Below are positions 23,168 through 35,691 of a DNA stretch of 64,000 nucleotides, in pieces. The notes under the pieces are model-generated. The model saw nothing but the letters and a program-made list of their open reading frames with translations, did not search any database and was not told the origin of the DNA. The DNA comes from Gonapodya prolifera JEL478 (Eukaryota; Monoblepharomycota; Monoblepharidomycetes; Monoblepharidales; Gonapodyaceae): positions 127,012 through 191,011 of the forward strand of contig KQ965733.1 in NCBI GenBank assembly GCA_001574975.1, in the 5' to 3' direction. Position 1 is the stretch's first letter, and every line of letters begins with the position of its first letter. The translations under genes and the position numbers were made by a program.

Positions 23168-25230
23168 CTATTCGACACCGAGCCTTTTCCTTACTAACGC
23201 ATCGACAACTTTCGGGTTATATTTTCGGTTAGTTCTTTGCTGAATAGTACCAACGAAAAAGCCAATGAGAGAATGTCGTTGTTTGTTAACGATCAAGTCG
23301 ATCTTATCCTGATTGGAACGGAATAATTCGTCACAGAGGAGGTCGAGCTCATCACCAGTCGACTCTTGCATCAGCGCAAGCTCCCGTGCGACGTCTTGTA
23401 CAGATTGACTATTGGAGAGCGGCTTGTCGAGCAAACGCTGCAAAAGGTATTTTCCGGATAGATCTGCAATTTTTGCCAGAAGAGGAGGCGAGGTGCGAAA
23501 CAAAGAAAGTACTAGATGTTCGAATTGGGTATGCTCACTTGAGATGGACTCATCCTTCACCAACTTGATCACCTCGGCCAACATATCCACACCAAACGAT
23601 TTCTCTCGCAGACTTTTAGTAGTTGGGTCCGAGCGAAGGTGCGAAAAGACTGGGCCAACGATCCAATTGGCGGATGTCTCCGCATCACCGCTCAACATTT
23701 TGGTCAACCTTTCAAAGACGTCGGTACTTCCCGGTTCATTAACCAATAAAGACGCAATGTATGGTGATAGAGAGTAAGGAGGCTGTGTCAGACGGAGTCG
23801 AAGGTCGTCAGGCAATTCTGGGAGTGACGCTCGGCAACGTGCGATGAAATGCTACTTAAACGTAAGATTGAGTGCATTGTCTTTAAGGTGTATAACCTTC
23901 CAAGCTTACCTCCGATAAGAGTACAGGTGGGAGATCAGGATCTGGTATGTATCTGTATTCTCGTGCTGATTCTTTGTTACGTTGAGGAACCGTTGTCTCG
24001 GTGAAGGGGTCGAATCCACGAGTCTCTGGAACAATTGAGCCTCCTCGCTCGATTTCTGATATTTGCCGTGAAATTTCGTGTTCTGGTCCAAAAAAAAAAA
24101 AAAAATTATGAACTTTGATCCTTTTCATCAAAAGTAAACAAGAGCCGCACCTATCGCCTTCCCCACTGATTTGATCGAGTTCAAATTCTTCACTTCGCAC
24201 CTAGTGCCCAAGGTCGAACCTTCCTCCTCTGCTCTCCCAACAGACACGTTCACGTCACACCGAAGTGAGCCATCCTCGAATCCCCCTTCCGCGAGCACTC
24301 CGATGTGGTCGAGAAGGAGAAACATCTTGCGAACAAACGAAGTAGCCTCTGTAGAAGATCTTTGCGGTGGTCTTGAACCCAGTCAATTGGTACGTCGAAA
24401 AGTACTAACCTCATGTCTGGGCCTGTAACGATTTCAATGAGTCCCGCCCCAGCTCGGTTCAGATCTACGAGGACATCGTTCTCCGTATCTCCTTCGAGAC
24501 TCTTTCCGGTATCTTGCTCGATCTGAACTTGTTGAATGGAAACCGTCCGGGAACCGTCCTTGAGTCCGTCTGCATCTCCCAGGATTAGTTTACCATTAAC
24601 CGCTAGCGGGGCTGAGGTTCCAATTTTAACAGAGCTTGCGAGAGCTCAGAACAACTTCTCACCAAAGTGCTGCGTGATTTGATATCCTTGTGGAAGATCA
24701 TTGTAGAAATAGTGCTTCCTATCAAAAGCGGACTTCGCGCTGATTGCACAGCCCAGAGCAAGCGACGCCCTTAAGGCTTGCGCCAAGCAGTGGGGATTTA
24801 GACGCTTTGATGAAATCGATGACAACCACAAACATGCTTTTGAGGCGATCTCAACGCACCGGAAGTGTACCAGGAAAGGCTGCATCGAACGGGGTTACAT
24901 TTTCATTCACTTCGGCATGAGCAGAAAATGGAGCGCCTGGAAAACGGTGAATGATCGCTGAGAACATCTGTGCTCATTCATCCACCTACCGGAGAACAAC
25001 TTTTGTCCAGATCGTATTTGGCAGTGCAGCTCCAAGCCAATGGTCGCACGCCATCCTGTTTCCATTCCATTCCAATGATTTGCGGGTTCGCCATCGAAAA
25101 ATGAAACCTTGAGTGGAGACCTTTCTGTAACGTAGTAATGTCTGCCACTGGCGCCATTCACTGCGGATGGCGCAGCACAGAGAGCGAAAGATTGGATATG
25201 CAGCAACCTTTCTTTGAATCGGTAAAGCAT
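23168..25230 (-). CDS. PET112: Mitochondrial glutamyl-tRNA(Gln) amidotransferase subunit B
   Basis: Part of the GatCAB-type complex that converts Glu-tRNA(Gln) to Gln-tRNA(Gln) in mitochondria; subunit B binds the tRNA and activates the glutamate. The start at 25230 ([18 protein letters not shown]) begins a basic, amphipathic presequence, which fits mitochondrial import. Seven or eight exons give the expected order: [101 protein letters not shown], then YIPDPDLPP. The C-terminal 215 residues are the helical tRNA-binding tail (GatB/YqeY type). The intron before [12 protein letters not shown] has an acceptor preceded by a 16-base T tract on the coding strand. The join near 24356-24420 was the hardest and rests on phase alone. 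Confidence 0.93.
24090..24105. repeat. 16-base A tract inside a GatB intron
   Basis: Uninterrupted A run on the plus strand, T run on the coding strand, ending a few bases before the AG of the intron. It serves as an unusually pure polypyrimidine tract and is prone to slippage. Confidence 0.7.
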
Positions 25231-25398
25231 CGATAGGCTTTGGTCTCAATCTTTTGTGGGCATTGAGTGCATTGACAGAACACAACCCTTGTTTCTATCG
25301 TTCCACTGGTCTTTCCTTTTGCAACGAGGAACGAGTGTATTCTACTTCAAAGTAATAAAACTAACATTTCCATGCAAATTGGAAATTAGCTAGAAACC

Positions 25399-28300
25399 TC
25401 AAAACAGAGAAACCTGGAGCAAACTTTCACGTTCCTCCGGCGTGAGGTCCTTCAACAAACTCGCGATGCCTTCCAACACTGCCGAACGATCCGACTTAAA
25501 CAGGTTCTTGATTTCCGCTTTCGAGGCCTCTTTACGCAAAACTGCGAGCCTCCTTTCAAGTTTGCTTCCCTTAAATCCTTCGATCCATTTCGCAGCATCA
25601 ATGTCCTCCGCATCGAAATACCCAGAGCCCGATGAATTGGCGTTGCCGTGGTCCTGCGAGTACCACTTTTTGATGTACTCTAGGGCATCTTGCCTCGCGA
25701 GGTCATTCCGGATTCGCCTGATCTGTGACACGAGACCTTCTTCCAAGGTTCGTCTCTTCACACGCCAGTAGAAGTATCGGCGAGAGTCCTTCCAGTCTAC
25801 AATACCCCGAATGACGCCCTTTGCCCACATCCGCTTCGGTTTGTCGTGCAGGTCGGCAAAGTGAAGCGCAACTTGGTGATATGACGGAAGGAGTTTCTTT
25901 TCACGAGATTGGTAGTCGGAGAGGAGCTGCTTGACCTGCGCTTGGTCTGTAGGCGAAGACTGATCACCATCCTTGACTTTCTTCGTCGCAACCGTTGCCT
26001 CGCGCTTAAGCTGCGCATATCCAGAGTCCAATCGCTCCATAGTTGAGAGCAGGTGGTGTTTGCGGAATTTGATCTCCACTGTGCCTTCAGGCTCAAGAAC
26101 ACCACCACGTGCATTCGTCTCGGCATACATTTCCATGTAGTCGGGATTGATCATGGGGTCAAGCACAACCCATGCACCTCCCCTCAGCTCTCCGATCACA
26201 TACACGAACACTGGCTGCCTGTAGTTGCGGAGTGCGTCCACAATGTATGAGCCGTACTTCAATATCCCCTTCAAGAGGTCGTTCTGTCCTCCGGAAAACC
26301 CGCGCCAATTCGCGAATATGAGAAGAGGCAATTGTTCTCCATAGTTGAAGTCGTTTATAGCTTGAGCTGTTTTGAATGCTGATTCGGGCAGCCAGACTTG
26401 TGGTGCACAAGAAAGGATGGACTCGGTCGACTCGGGGTTTCCGGGGTCGGCGGGCCACGTCTCCTGAATCTGTCGCATCTCGACAGACACCACACCCATC
26501 GGAATGCCTGAACATAACGGGGAAAAAAAGTCAAGTTGCGCTCATTGTTAAGGAATGGACATCTGGCTCACCTCCAAGTCGAGCGCGACCAACTACCACA
26601 CCTGGAGACCATCCTCCAAGAGTCTCGGTCCATGAACCTCGGTCAAAGATACCAGAGGTCCAATGATCAGCTTCTTCCACACCCGCAATGAAATGCCGGG
26701 GATCGTAAGGTGTCGATGGGACTGTGAACTCGACTTCTCGCGTGATTGGATCAGGTTGCACAAGGAGTTCTGGAAGTTCTGCGCCAACCTCTTTGGGGAC
26801 GTACGAGAGCCAGTTGATCAATTGGGTGACACCGTCGAGGTCGTTCTGAGCGGTGAGGTGAGAAATTCCGTTTTTGTACATGATTTGAGTTCCTCCCAGT
26901 TGCAAATTGGAGCTGTAAACTTCTCGACCGAGTACTTTGTTGAGGGCAGATGACCCAGTGAGAATGATAGGTTGACCTTCAACCTGAACTGTTCGTTGTC
27001 CCAAACGGACCAAGTACGCTCCAATACCTAAAATGAGAGTCAAGAGCCGCTCGAATACTTCAATAGTTGAACGATACTAACCGACGGAGCGCGCGGTGAC
27101 AAGTGTCGCTGTGAAAATTTCCTTGTATGCCTGCGAGGTTTCCCCAGCAATCATTCCTGAACCTTGAAGGTTCTCGACTATTTGGGAGGTACGTTCGTTA
27201 TATTTTCATGAAGCTCCCCGTTCGCAAGATACGTACCACCTAATCCATGTTGTTTCCCGACAATCTCGGTAATCTTGAACCTAGTTTCTCCATTTTCTTC
27301 AATTGCTTCCGTGAACACTGGAAGAGTGCCGCTGGAGTCGCGAAGGTTGACAACATCTTGTTGGGTCAAGTAGATGTACTTGAATCCTTTCGAAGGGTCG
27401 TTTGGATCATTCCACGCGATTTTGAAGCGAGCTTGAATCTCATCTGCCAGTCTGCCAGGAGGACATAGTTAGCTAACTAACCGAGAAAACCATCCAGGGG
27501 CTATCTTACCCTATGCGTGCGCCAGAGTTGGCGGACAAGTAGAGTCGTGGTAGTCCTTTAGACCGCGCCAGCTGTGAAGCCTTGAAGAACAAAAGGTCTT
27601 CGTCTGGACCAAAAGATCCTGTTTGAACCGTGATGTCATTCGCAATTACGACAACCTTGCGTCCTTCTGGGTGCTCGGGAGTGAAGAGTTCCAAAATCCA
27701 TGCAACCATTCCAATGGAGTTGGAGCCTATACATAAAGGCGTGATACGGTCGAGCTCTTGAAAGAGGTTAAGGTTCAGGATTCTTACCAGGGTCCCGATA
27801 CACTTCTGTAAGATCATTCTTTGCATCGAGCGCCAATTCCGTGTAGCTAAGGAAGTTTGAAGGAACGGACGTGCCAGGATTTCTCTTGGCATGTTTGTTC
27901 CAAATACTCTGAAGGGCTTGTCTGAATATGCCAGGGAAGTCGTACACGAATGTAGTACCCAAAAGATGCGCCTGCGAGTAAGTGAACAGGTTAGGAGGCT
28001 GTGGAAAGAAATTTACAGGTTACACCCACCTTATGCCTGCGGTCTGCAAGTGGTTCCTTTGTTTGATGCAAAGAGTACACGGGTTGCTTGTGTCGCGACT
28101 CTGGGGGAGTGGTGGGGGATTCCAGGAGCCAAATACCCTCCGGACTGAGCACTTCCTTGTACTTCTCAATTTTAATGGTGTAGCCGGTTGCATTATGAAT
28201 GAAAAATCGCATCGGGAAAGGAGGATGCGAACGATCCGAGGGTTGGATGACAAAGCGGAGTTCGGCGTCTGTAAACCGTGATCGGAAAAGTCGAGTGCCA

Positions 28301-31300
28301 TTGCGAATGGTCAGGCTCCTGAGTGCTTTCTCAACATCTGAGATTTCCAGGACAAAGGTGGGGATATAATTAATAAAGATATGATTGCAATCCGTGCTTG
28401 ATTGAAGCTCCGCCGAAAGGACGTCGAGAGTGTCGAGCGCATCGGTCACAACACGATCACCTTCGGATGCCAAGAAGTCCGCAGTTTTAATGTCAGATCC
28501 AAGCTCGCCCGGCTGAACAAGTGCGCGTACGAAGAATCGAGTGTCCGAAGGGTTCTCGCGCCCAGCTCCCAAGTAAATGTGCATCCGCCTATTGTCACTG
28601 TACGCAGGCTTGAGCGTGAAGTTCGCCATTCGGCGAAGCTCCAGCTGGTAAGCCAGCGCAGGTTCAATGTGTCGAATGATTTGATCTTCGCGGAAGTCAA
28701 AGAGTTGCTTGAAAGTGAAGTACCTGCACAAAATTGCGTGATATTCATATTTAAAAGAATCTGGGTAACACTTTAAAATACTCACTTAGGCGCTCGCGAC
28801 TCCTCTGCAACGAGGAATGTGATACGGCGTACATCTCGATCGTTCAGCAATGCTCGGTTCCTTGCGATTAGCGCTCCGAGATCCTTCACAATCTCGTCAT
28901 CCTCCACATTCTTCCACACTGTACCATCCAGTGCAATATTGGCTACGTTCACGCTGGTGACCGAGTTCGTCTGGGAAGGTGTTACAGGAGTCAAGTTAAG
29001 TCCAACAATATCGGAATTGGAGGATATCCTGGTGGCAGGGCGCCCCAAGTCGGATTTCAGAGCTTCGAGGACGAGGTGAACGTTCTTTTCCAAGTCATCT
29101 AATGACGAGAAAGCAGCGAAGGCACCCTGACGGTTTACTTCACCGGCACCAGGTTCTTTTTCGTAGTGTCTGTCGTCAGTATCCCTCAAGTGGTCACGGA
29201 GATTGAAGGACCAGGTGAAGACTGGCGTTCCATCCAGATCCACGTTCGCAGACTCCTTGACTTCGTACGCATTCACGTACGTGTGGAAAACGTAGGTGTA
29301 GTACGCTGCCTGTCGCATGTTGACATCCGGGTGGTAGAAGAATGATGTCAAAACATCCAAGATAGAGTAGTTTGCGTTGATGAGATCAACGAGGTCGGAG
29401 CTACGAATGTGTACACTTGAATGAGGCACCGGTGAACCATCGTCCGAACGGCCGTTGGCAACTGGGATGATTGCTTTACTGAGTTTCGCCTCAATCGCAG
29501 CATAACGCTCCCGGTATGTCGGTAGTGTGGTGTAAATTAGCAATTCTCTCGCACGTAAAGCAACCTTCGTCGCAGTTGGGGATGTGAGACCGGCTAAGTT
29601 CTTGAGAATGGGAGCAAACGCGATCCTCCAAGCCTCTCCGTCGTAGTCTGATCGAACGTGGTCCAGAATTGTGGTCACAATGTCGTTGCGGGATGCCACC
29701 TTGGAGTGAGCAAGAGCCACCGAAACAACCTTGCCGAGTTCGTTTTTGTGATCCAAACGGTACCGATCCAACGTGTCGTTCTCTCCCTTCTCCCTGTCGA
29801 ACAACTTCTCGATTTGGAAGAATCTATCCAGAAGGTCTGCGAGAACGCTCCTCTCATGTCCTTTCAAGCCACTTCGGTATCGTTTCAAGATCGCAATAAC
29901 TGGGCTCATTTGTGCGTCGAATGCATCCGCATCAGGACCGGTGGATGGCCTCGCTTTCTCGACTTCCGCTTCCATCTTGGCTACCTTCTCTGCAACGGGC
30001 CCGCTCTCCCACTTAAGAGCTAGTATGCCTGCCAGACTGGATTCCAGACCAGGCGGGATGCGACCAACCAAATTTGAGAGAACCTCCTGGAGTTCCGATT
30101 TCGGGAGTGCGGGTTCTCGACAAACTTCAGTGATAGCGCGGAAGTCTTGATTCTTCCCCTCGTAATTCTCGTAGCCGTCCAAAACATTCTCGATGTTATT
30201 CTTGAGACGACGGAACCGTTGGTGAGGTTTGGACCCAGGAACCTGGGGGGGCCTTGAGAACAATGTGAGTTACAAGAACGTCCCAGAAGTATTGTAAGAA
30301 AATTTACCCGAATGATAAAACACCATCAAATTGCAATGCGGACTTCACTGCACTTGGATCGTCCAGCTTCAGGACAGCGAGAATATCTCCCGCCAAAATG
30401 GGTTGTCCAGGTTGTTTCGTAAGAGAAACAAACCCCGATGACGTTGCTGAAAGTGACATGATCATTTTCATCACCTCGATCTCGGCAAAGTTATCGCCTT
30501 GATTCAGATGAGCACCATCCTAATGATAAGAACATATTAAGTTTCATCAACAAAACCACGAGCAAACACAGTTAACCCACCTCAACGAGATATCGAACTA
30601 ACTTTCCGGGAGACACCGTGCGAAGTTTCGTTGGGTCGTTCTCCTTCTCAAGTATTGCGACCCGCCCATCAATCGTCAAGCTCGTCTGATGAGACTCCTC
30701 GTTCAAGTAGGTAATGTGCGTCTTTGTGTCGAGTAATATGAGGCAACCACCATCTGCTATCCTCCGTGCAACAACTTCAGTGCTTGAAGTTCCAGTGTGC
30801 ACGAAGTAATTTTCCGGACCGACTTTCGAAACATTGAACTTGAATCGAACTCCATCGTATATGAAATCCACGTTTACGGCGGTCTGGAGGAGTGACTTAG
30901 GAGGCATCTGTCCTTTTGCAAGGACTTTCAAGTATTCCGCCATGTTCTTCTCGAAGACTCCAACCCCTTTGCTAACAGCGCCGCCGATGGCAACCACCAG
31001 TGCGTCGGGCTTCTCCACTTGGATGCGGTTTGCGATGAGACCGTCCAACCAGCCAGTGTTGACTCTATTCTCAGCGAACTCTTCGTTTTCCAGAAGTGTG
31101 ATGAGGTAATCGACAGTGGTACGAAAGTCTCCGCGGATAGAAAGCTCCTTGAGAGCGACGATCATGTTCTTGCGAGACTGAGGGCGCGTTTCACCGTATG
31201 AAAAAATGTGACCGAACTGGGAATCAGCATACTCGTGGATACCACCACTGGAATTTACAGAGAAATATCCTTCGACGAGACAGTCAGTATCAAGTGAGAT

Positions 31301-33186
31301 AAGTGCGTCAACTCCAACTTACCCCAAACATTGGTGGAACTCCTGAAATTTAGCTCAGAGACTTTGCCCGAGTTTGGTTTGAAACCTGCCTCGGGATTTT
31401 CCGCGGTGATTCGACATGCGATGACGTGTCCTTTTGGACTTGGTTTTCTTTGGGTTTGGTGTGAAAGAGGTGTTGTGAAGTCGAAATCGATATCGGATGT
31501 GTCGTAAGGGTTGAGTCCGTAGAGGACACGAATGTCCTTGATGCACGAAAGGGGGATACCCATTGCAACTTGAAGTTGCGCGGCAGGGATGTTGACTCCG
31601 GTGACCTAAAGGTTACAGTCCTGGTTTGGAACAAGCCCGAAAAGAGTCGCAAATCGTCTTCAATTACCATTTCCGTGGTTGGATGCTCCACCTGTAATCG
31701 CGGGTTCAACTCCAGGAAACTGTAAGTCTTGTTGTTGAAATCGTAGAGATATTCGACCGTTCCGGCATTCTGGTATCCGACGAGTCGGGCAAGTCGCACT
31801 GCTGCTCGCTCCATTGCTTCGCGAACGTCTTGTTCGGCAACAGTTACGGGGGCTTCTTCGATGATCTTTTGGTGTCTGCGCTGGACGGAACAATCTCGAC
31901 CGAAAAGGGATATGGCGTTTCCATAGTGGTCGGCGAGTAGTTGCACCTCCAAGTGGCGAGCGTTTGACATCATCTGTAACACACTGGTGAGCTTGTTTAC
32001 ATACAGGAGAGATGAAAGTCGTACCCACCTTCATGATGAAAATGGGACTTCCAGGGACCTCTTTCTTAACTTGCTCGAAGAGATTCTGGAATTGGTCCTC
32101 GTCTGTGACTTTTCGAATACCTTTGCCGCCACCTCCCTCGCTAGCTTTAATCATGACAGGGAAGCCGATTCTCTTCGCGTGCTGCAGCCCCGTTGCGGCA
32201 TCTTTGACGGTAGCTTGATCCATAATATCGTCTGGTATCACGAGAACTCCTTGCTCATCACGAACCTCCGGAACAGTAATTCCAACGCCGTTCCAGTCAA
32301 TGCATGGCACATCAGCAGTCTGAGCGACCACAGTTGACGCGATTTTATCGCCCAGAGTGCGCATCGCGTTTGCCGGGGGGCCAATGAAGACGATTTTCGA
32401 CTTTGTGGCTCCAAGCTTCTCGACAAGTTTCGGATTCTCGGAAGCGTGTCCCCAACCCGCCCATACGGCCTGAAGCGAAATGTGACGCAACTTAGGCAAC
32501 AGTAAAATAATCACAACATTGAGATGTTGATACCGTACCTGAGCGCCAGTCCGCTCGGCAATGTCAACAATGAGGTCAACGTTCGCGTAGTTGTTGTTGT
32601 TGCTGCCACCAGGAACTTCAACATACTGATCCGCCATTCGAATGTATTCGGCGTTGGCCGCAATATCTTGAGGCTGAACAGGAGAGGTTGAGTCAAAGTG
32701 TACTCGTTAATCGAACACAATCCCGCAACTCACCGTCGCCATCACTGTAAATTGAATCGCTCTTTCGTCTCCGAACTCCGTGTAAGCCCATTTACGGACA
32801 GATCGAATCTCCTTCACGGCAGCCACGCCGTTGTTAGCTGTAAATGAGGTGTTGAACGAATGTGAATCATATACCTCAACTGAAGGGGCTAGCAAGCAAA
32901 AGAACTCACCAATGAGCACCTTTGTGATGGGAGTGTGCCCTCTTTGACGAGCAACAAAGTCCTGGACGGTGGTGCTGCCCGATGTCCAACGACTAACGCC
33001 TGGTTCCCAGACAACCATATCAATCAACAACCCATATTCAACGACTAGCACGGCAAAAACATTGTCACCGTTACTCACCTTCGGTGGCCATTCGCTTTCT
33101 AGCTTCCAGGGACTCCAATTGAGCGATCGACAGACGCCTCCGAGTGAAGGACGATGGGTCGACGGCGAGAGACTTGTTCGTCGCCA
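25399..33186 (-). CDS. ACC1: Acetyl-CoA carboxylase, multifunctional
   Basis: Biotin enzyme making malonyl-CoA, the committed step of fatty-acid synthesis, in the cytosol. Start ATG at 33186 ([11 protein letters not shown]), first exon to about 33075. In order: biotin carboxylase ([55 protein letters not shown], the ATP-binding [11 protein letters not shown] near 32110-32130, [17 protein letters not shown] near 31690-31730); biotin carrier with [10 protein letters not shown] at about 30460; a long central region (about 28020-30240); and carboxyltransferase ([26 protein letters not shown] at 27510-27590, given here as [12 protein letters not shown] and [55 protein letters not shown]). The last exon ends with a helical tail to LLQVSLF. 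Around 13 introns interrupt the gene. Total is about 2,240 residues, the usual fungal length. All key motifs are intact. Cytosolic rather than mitochondrial placement is inferred from the lack of a basic presequence. Confidence 0.96.
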
Positions 33187-33828
33187 TCGCTCAGTCAACG
33201 GCAATGGAAATTATCTTGCGAGAAGTTCCGATCTCGAGGTGATATTGTCTGTGTGCGTGCTCTCCTCGACTGATGAAATGATTGAATCACGACGAACCAA
33301 CAGCCCAATTGGTAACAGGTCGAGAAATTCATGGAAATGCCATTGAGGGAGGAAGATGCGGGCACAGGGAAGATGTGATTTCAACGATACGGTGAGACAA
33401 TCACTCGCGACAATGATACAATCGGTCTCGACGATCACGTACCAATCCCAGAGTGTGACTCAAGAGCAGTGAAGACGATGCAGAGGACTTCCTTTCCAAT
33501 TGCTCTCGTATGGTACGAGATCGTCGAAACTTTTGGGCGGTGGAAGGCCTTCGAAAAGATTCTAAAGGTATAATCGGGCCGGGTGAGACGACTTGACGTG
33601 ATGGCGGTTTTTGGGGACGGGGTAAAATCAAAACCCGTCCCGATGAGAGGGCCAAACACCCATTTTCACGTCAGCACAAGTGAGGTTAGCAGGTCGCAAA
33701 TTTTTAAAAACGTCAGTTTTTCGAGACGTTGTCAGGTCACAGATTTTGAAAAGCGTTCCATTATTTTCACTCTCAATTTCAAAGCGACGCAAAACAACAA
33801 AGATGAAATGCTCCCGGCACTAGTTGTT
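33187..33828. other. Upstream region of the acetyl-CoA carboxylase gene
   Basis: 640 bases between the carboxylase start and the stop of the Bli-3-like gene, both on the minus strand. No supported gene. It holds two imperfect 23-base direct repeats (33691-33713 and 33734-33756, both beginning AGGTC and ending in an A-rich core), 43 bases apart start to start, which could be regulatory. Confidence 0.5.
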
Positions 33829-34870
33829 TCAAGTATCAACTCTCCTGGCAGCTTCAAGATCCGAAGCATCGAGCTGTCTTATGGCCTGGACTTTGGGTAC
33901 GTTGCCCGTCACCGCCCCTTTCGCGAGCTCCCAAAGCACAAGTGGCGTGGTTCTATCCTGGATAGCTGTGAAAATGAAACCACTATCAGGAATGGTGAAG
34001 AAAGTGAAACACGGAAGCAGAAAAATATACCGTAGTGAACTGAAGTGGCTTGAACGAAAATAAGAGAAATGCGAGGGTCTATCGAATCGAGGGAGAGTTC
34101 ATTGTCCCAACGAAGGGCCGCACGACAACTCTCACCGTCCGGTCCACCGTCATGAACATTGTCACCGAGATCGTTGAACCAAGTGGCGATATTCGTGTTC
34201 CAAAGCTTCCTTATCATTTCCCTGTCGTCAACCTTTGTCGCTGTTCCGGACACCGAAACCCAGTCGCGATTGTTCTGCCTGAAGTCTGTGAATGGGGAAG
34301 ACCGTTATTAACCGGCCTCATCCCCAACTCGAAGTAAAAAGGGCTCTTACATCCCAGGTTGACGTGGTTGTCGAACGATAAATCGTCGAATTTGTTTGTG
34401 AGGTTGTTTGCTGAGGAGACATCGAGACATCATTGTTAAGTGAGAAGAAAGCGTTGCTTTTGAAGCAGAAGCAGAGCTTGCATTCCCATCTCCACACTCG
34501 CTGTCACTCCCTGCCTGTTACTCACCTGCAAACCAGAGATCGGCCCCAGCAATCTAAAACCAGGCGTCAGAATTTACTGTCCTTGAAACGTCCATGAACC
34601 GTTACTTACTCTCGCTTGCGTTGCCATTGGTCTGGAGGCCAGTTCTCCGGAGGACGACCTCGTCGTGAACATGCAGACATCGATCCCATCAATAAGCTGG
34701 TACAAGTCCTGGGGTGGAGCGAGTGGGTGGGCGATGTAGTTGTTGCGATGTGACGCACGACACAAAGAAGAGGCAGCTGCGCCTACGTCGAGCTTCTTGC
34801 CCACGGTAGTCGCTGTGTCCAAGTTGGCGTCCTTGGCGGTGGCGGGCTGATCTTCGGAAGAGGCGAGCAT
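33829..34870 (-). CDS. Bli-3-like pyridoxamine-phosphate-oxidase-fold protein
   Basis: Member of the general-stress/Bli-3 branch of the flavin-binding split-barrel fold; fungal relatives are induced by light or stress and bind FMN or a similar cofactor, but the reaction is unknown. Start ATG at 34870. Six exons give DLYQLIDGIDVCMFTTRS, ELASRPMATQAR, IAGADLWFA, NNLTNKFDDLSFDNHVNLG, NRDWVSVSGTATKVDD, LWNTNIATWFNDLGD, DGGPDDPRISLIFVQATS and a last exon reading AIQDRTTPLVLWELAKGAV to a stop at 33829. These motifs match Bli-3 through the whole length, with correct phases at every join. Length is about 215 residues. The start lies 103 bases from the start of the divergent TUDOR gene, so a shared promoter is likely. 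Confidence 0.88.
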
Positions 34871-34973
34871 GGTGGTGTGTTTGAAAACGATTTCGCCGCC
34901 GATCGGCCTTTTTATGTCCTCAAAACTCAGCGTCTGTGACGTCAGCACAACATCAAAACCATCAAACCATCAG

Positions 34974-35413
34974 ATGTCCGATTCTATAAAGCCAGGCGAC
35001 TACGTGGGCACAAAGTATCGCGGTGAGCGTTATGCATAGTTCCCTGGAAGGAGGGGCTTTTGAGAAACCACGTGATCGGCTACAAAGGTGGCACCCGTCA
35101 AGGTATCGTGCAAGAGATTAAGGACGGCAAGGTAGTGTTCAAGGACCAGCATGGACACGGTGAGCAGAATATCGTCTTGTCGTCGACGGGATCAGTTACA
35201 ATCTATTTAAACATGTCACTCGCTCGATAGTGGTCGCTCACAAGCCCTCGACGCTGGCTGTCGACCCAGACCGTAGCGTGGAGCACAAGAAGGACCCGGA
35301 GAGTGCGAAGGAAGAGATGAGGGAAGAGTGGCGGGAGGAAATTGCTGCAAAGGTACGAATCGTGAATCCGCTTTTTGACCAACTGGGATTTTGACTGAGA
35401 GCGATAGAAATAA
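34974..35413 (+). CDS. Hypervirulence-associated TUDOR-domain protein
   Basis: Small 82-residue protein of the HVA1/TUDOR-like family (Pfam 'hypervirulence associated proteins TUDOR domain'); the molecular role is not settled. Four exons: 34974-35022, 35088-35159, 35231-35352 and a final exon of only six coding bases including the stop (35408-35413). The domain reads KPGDYVGTKYRGG, TRQGIVQEIKDGKVVF and VVAHKPSTLAVDPDR, with the GD, the G-T-V strand and the HKP motif typical of the family. The tail is charged and helical (KEEMREEWREEIAAKK). The last intron could instead read through, but the stop follows within a few codons either way. Confidence 0.85.
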
Positions 35414-35691
35414 GTGTGAAGAAGACGTGCTGGGATACAGTTTCGTAGTTGCGCTCGAGACTTGAGAGCCTATTATTAAGAAACAAACAGAATCACTCGA
35501 CAAAGCGACGTATGCGACATGTGCCCCGTTTCTCCCCCTCCCTCCCCCCTCCATTCTTGCCTGCGCATGCATGGGGAACTAAGAGAGAAGCCATTGCCCA
35601 AAAGTGCTTGACATCACTCACATTGCGTATCACCAACGGCCAGTCGTCGTCTCGCTTATACGCCTATCGATGACATCGTCACCTAAGTCAA

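Noticed and set aside
24000-24030. GGTCGAATCC, like a tRNA T-arm
   Set aside because: Lies in a conserved GatB coding exon and lacks matching acceptor and anticodon arms.
35216-35572. Minus-strand frame over the TUDOR gene
   Set aside because: No start context or family similarity; the plus-strand TUDOR exons explain the region.
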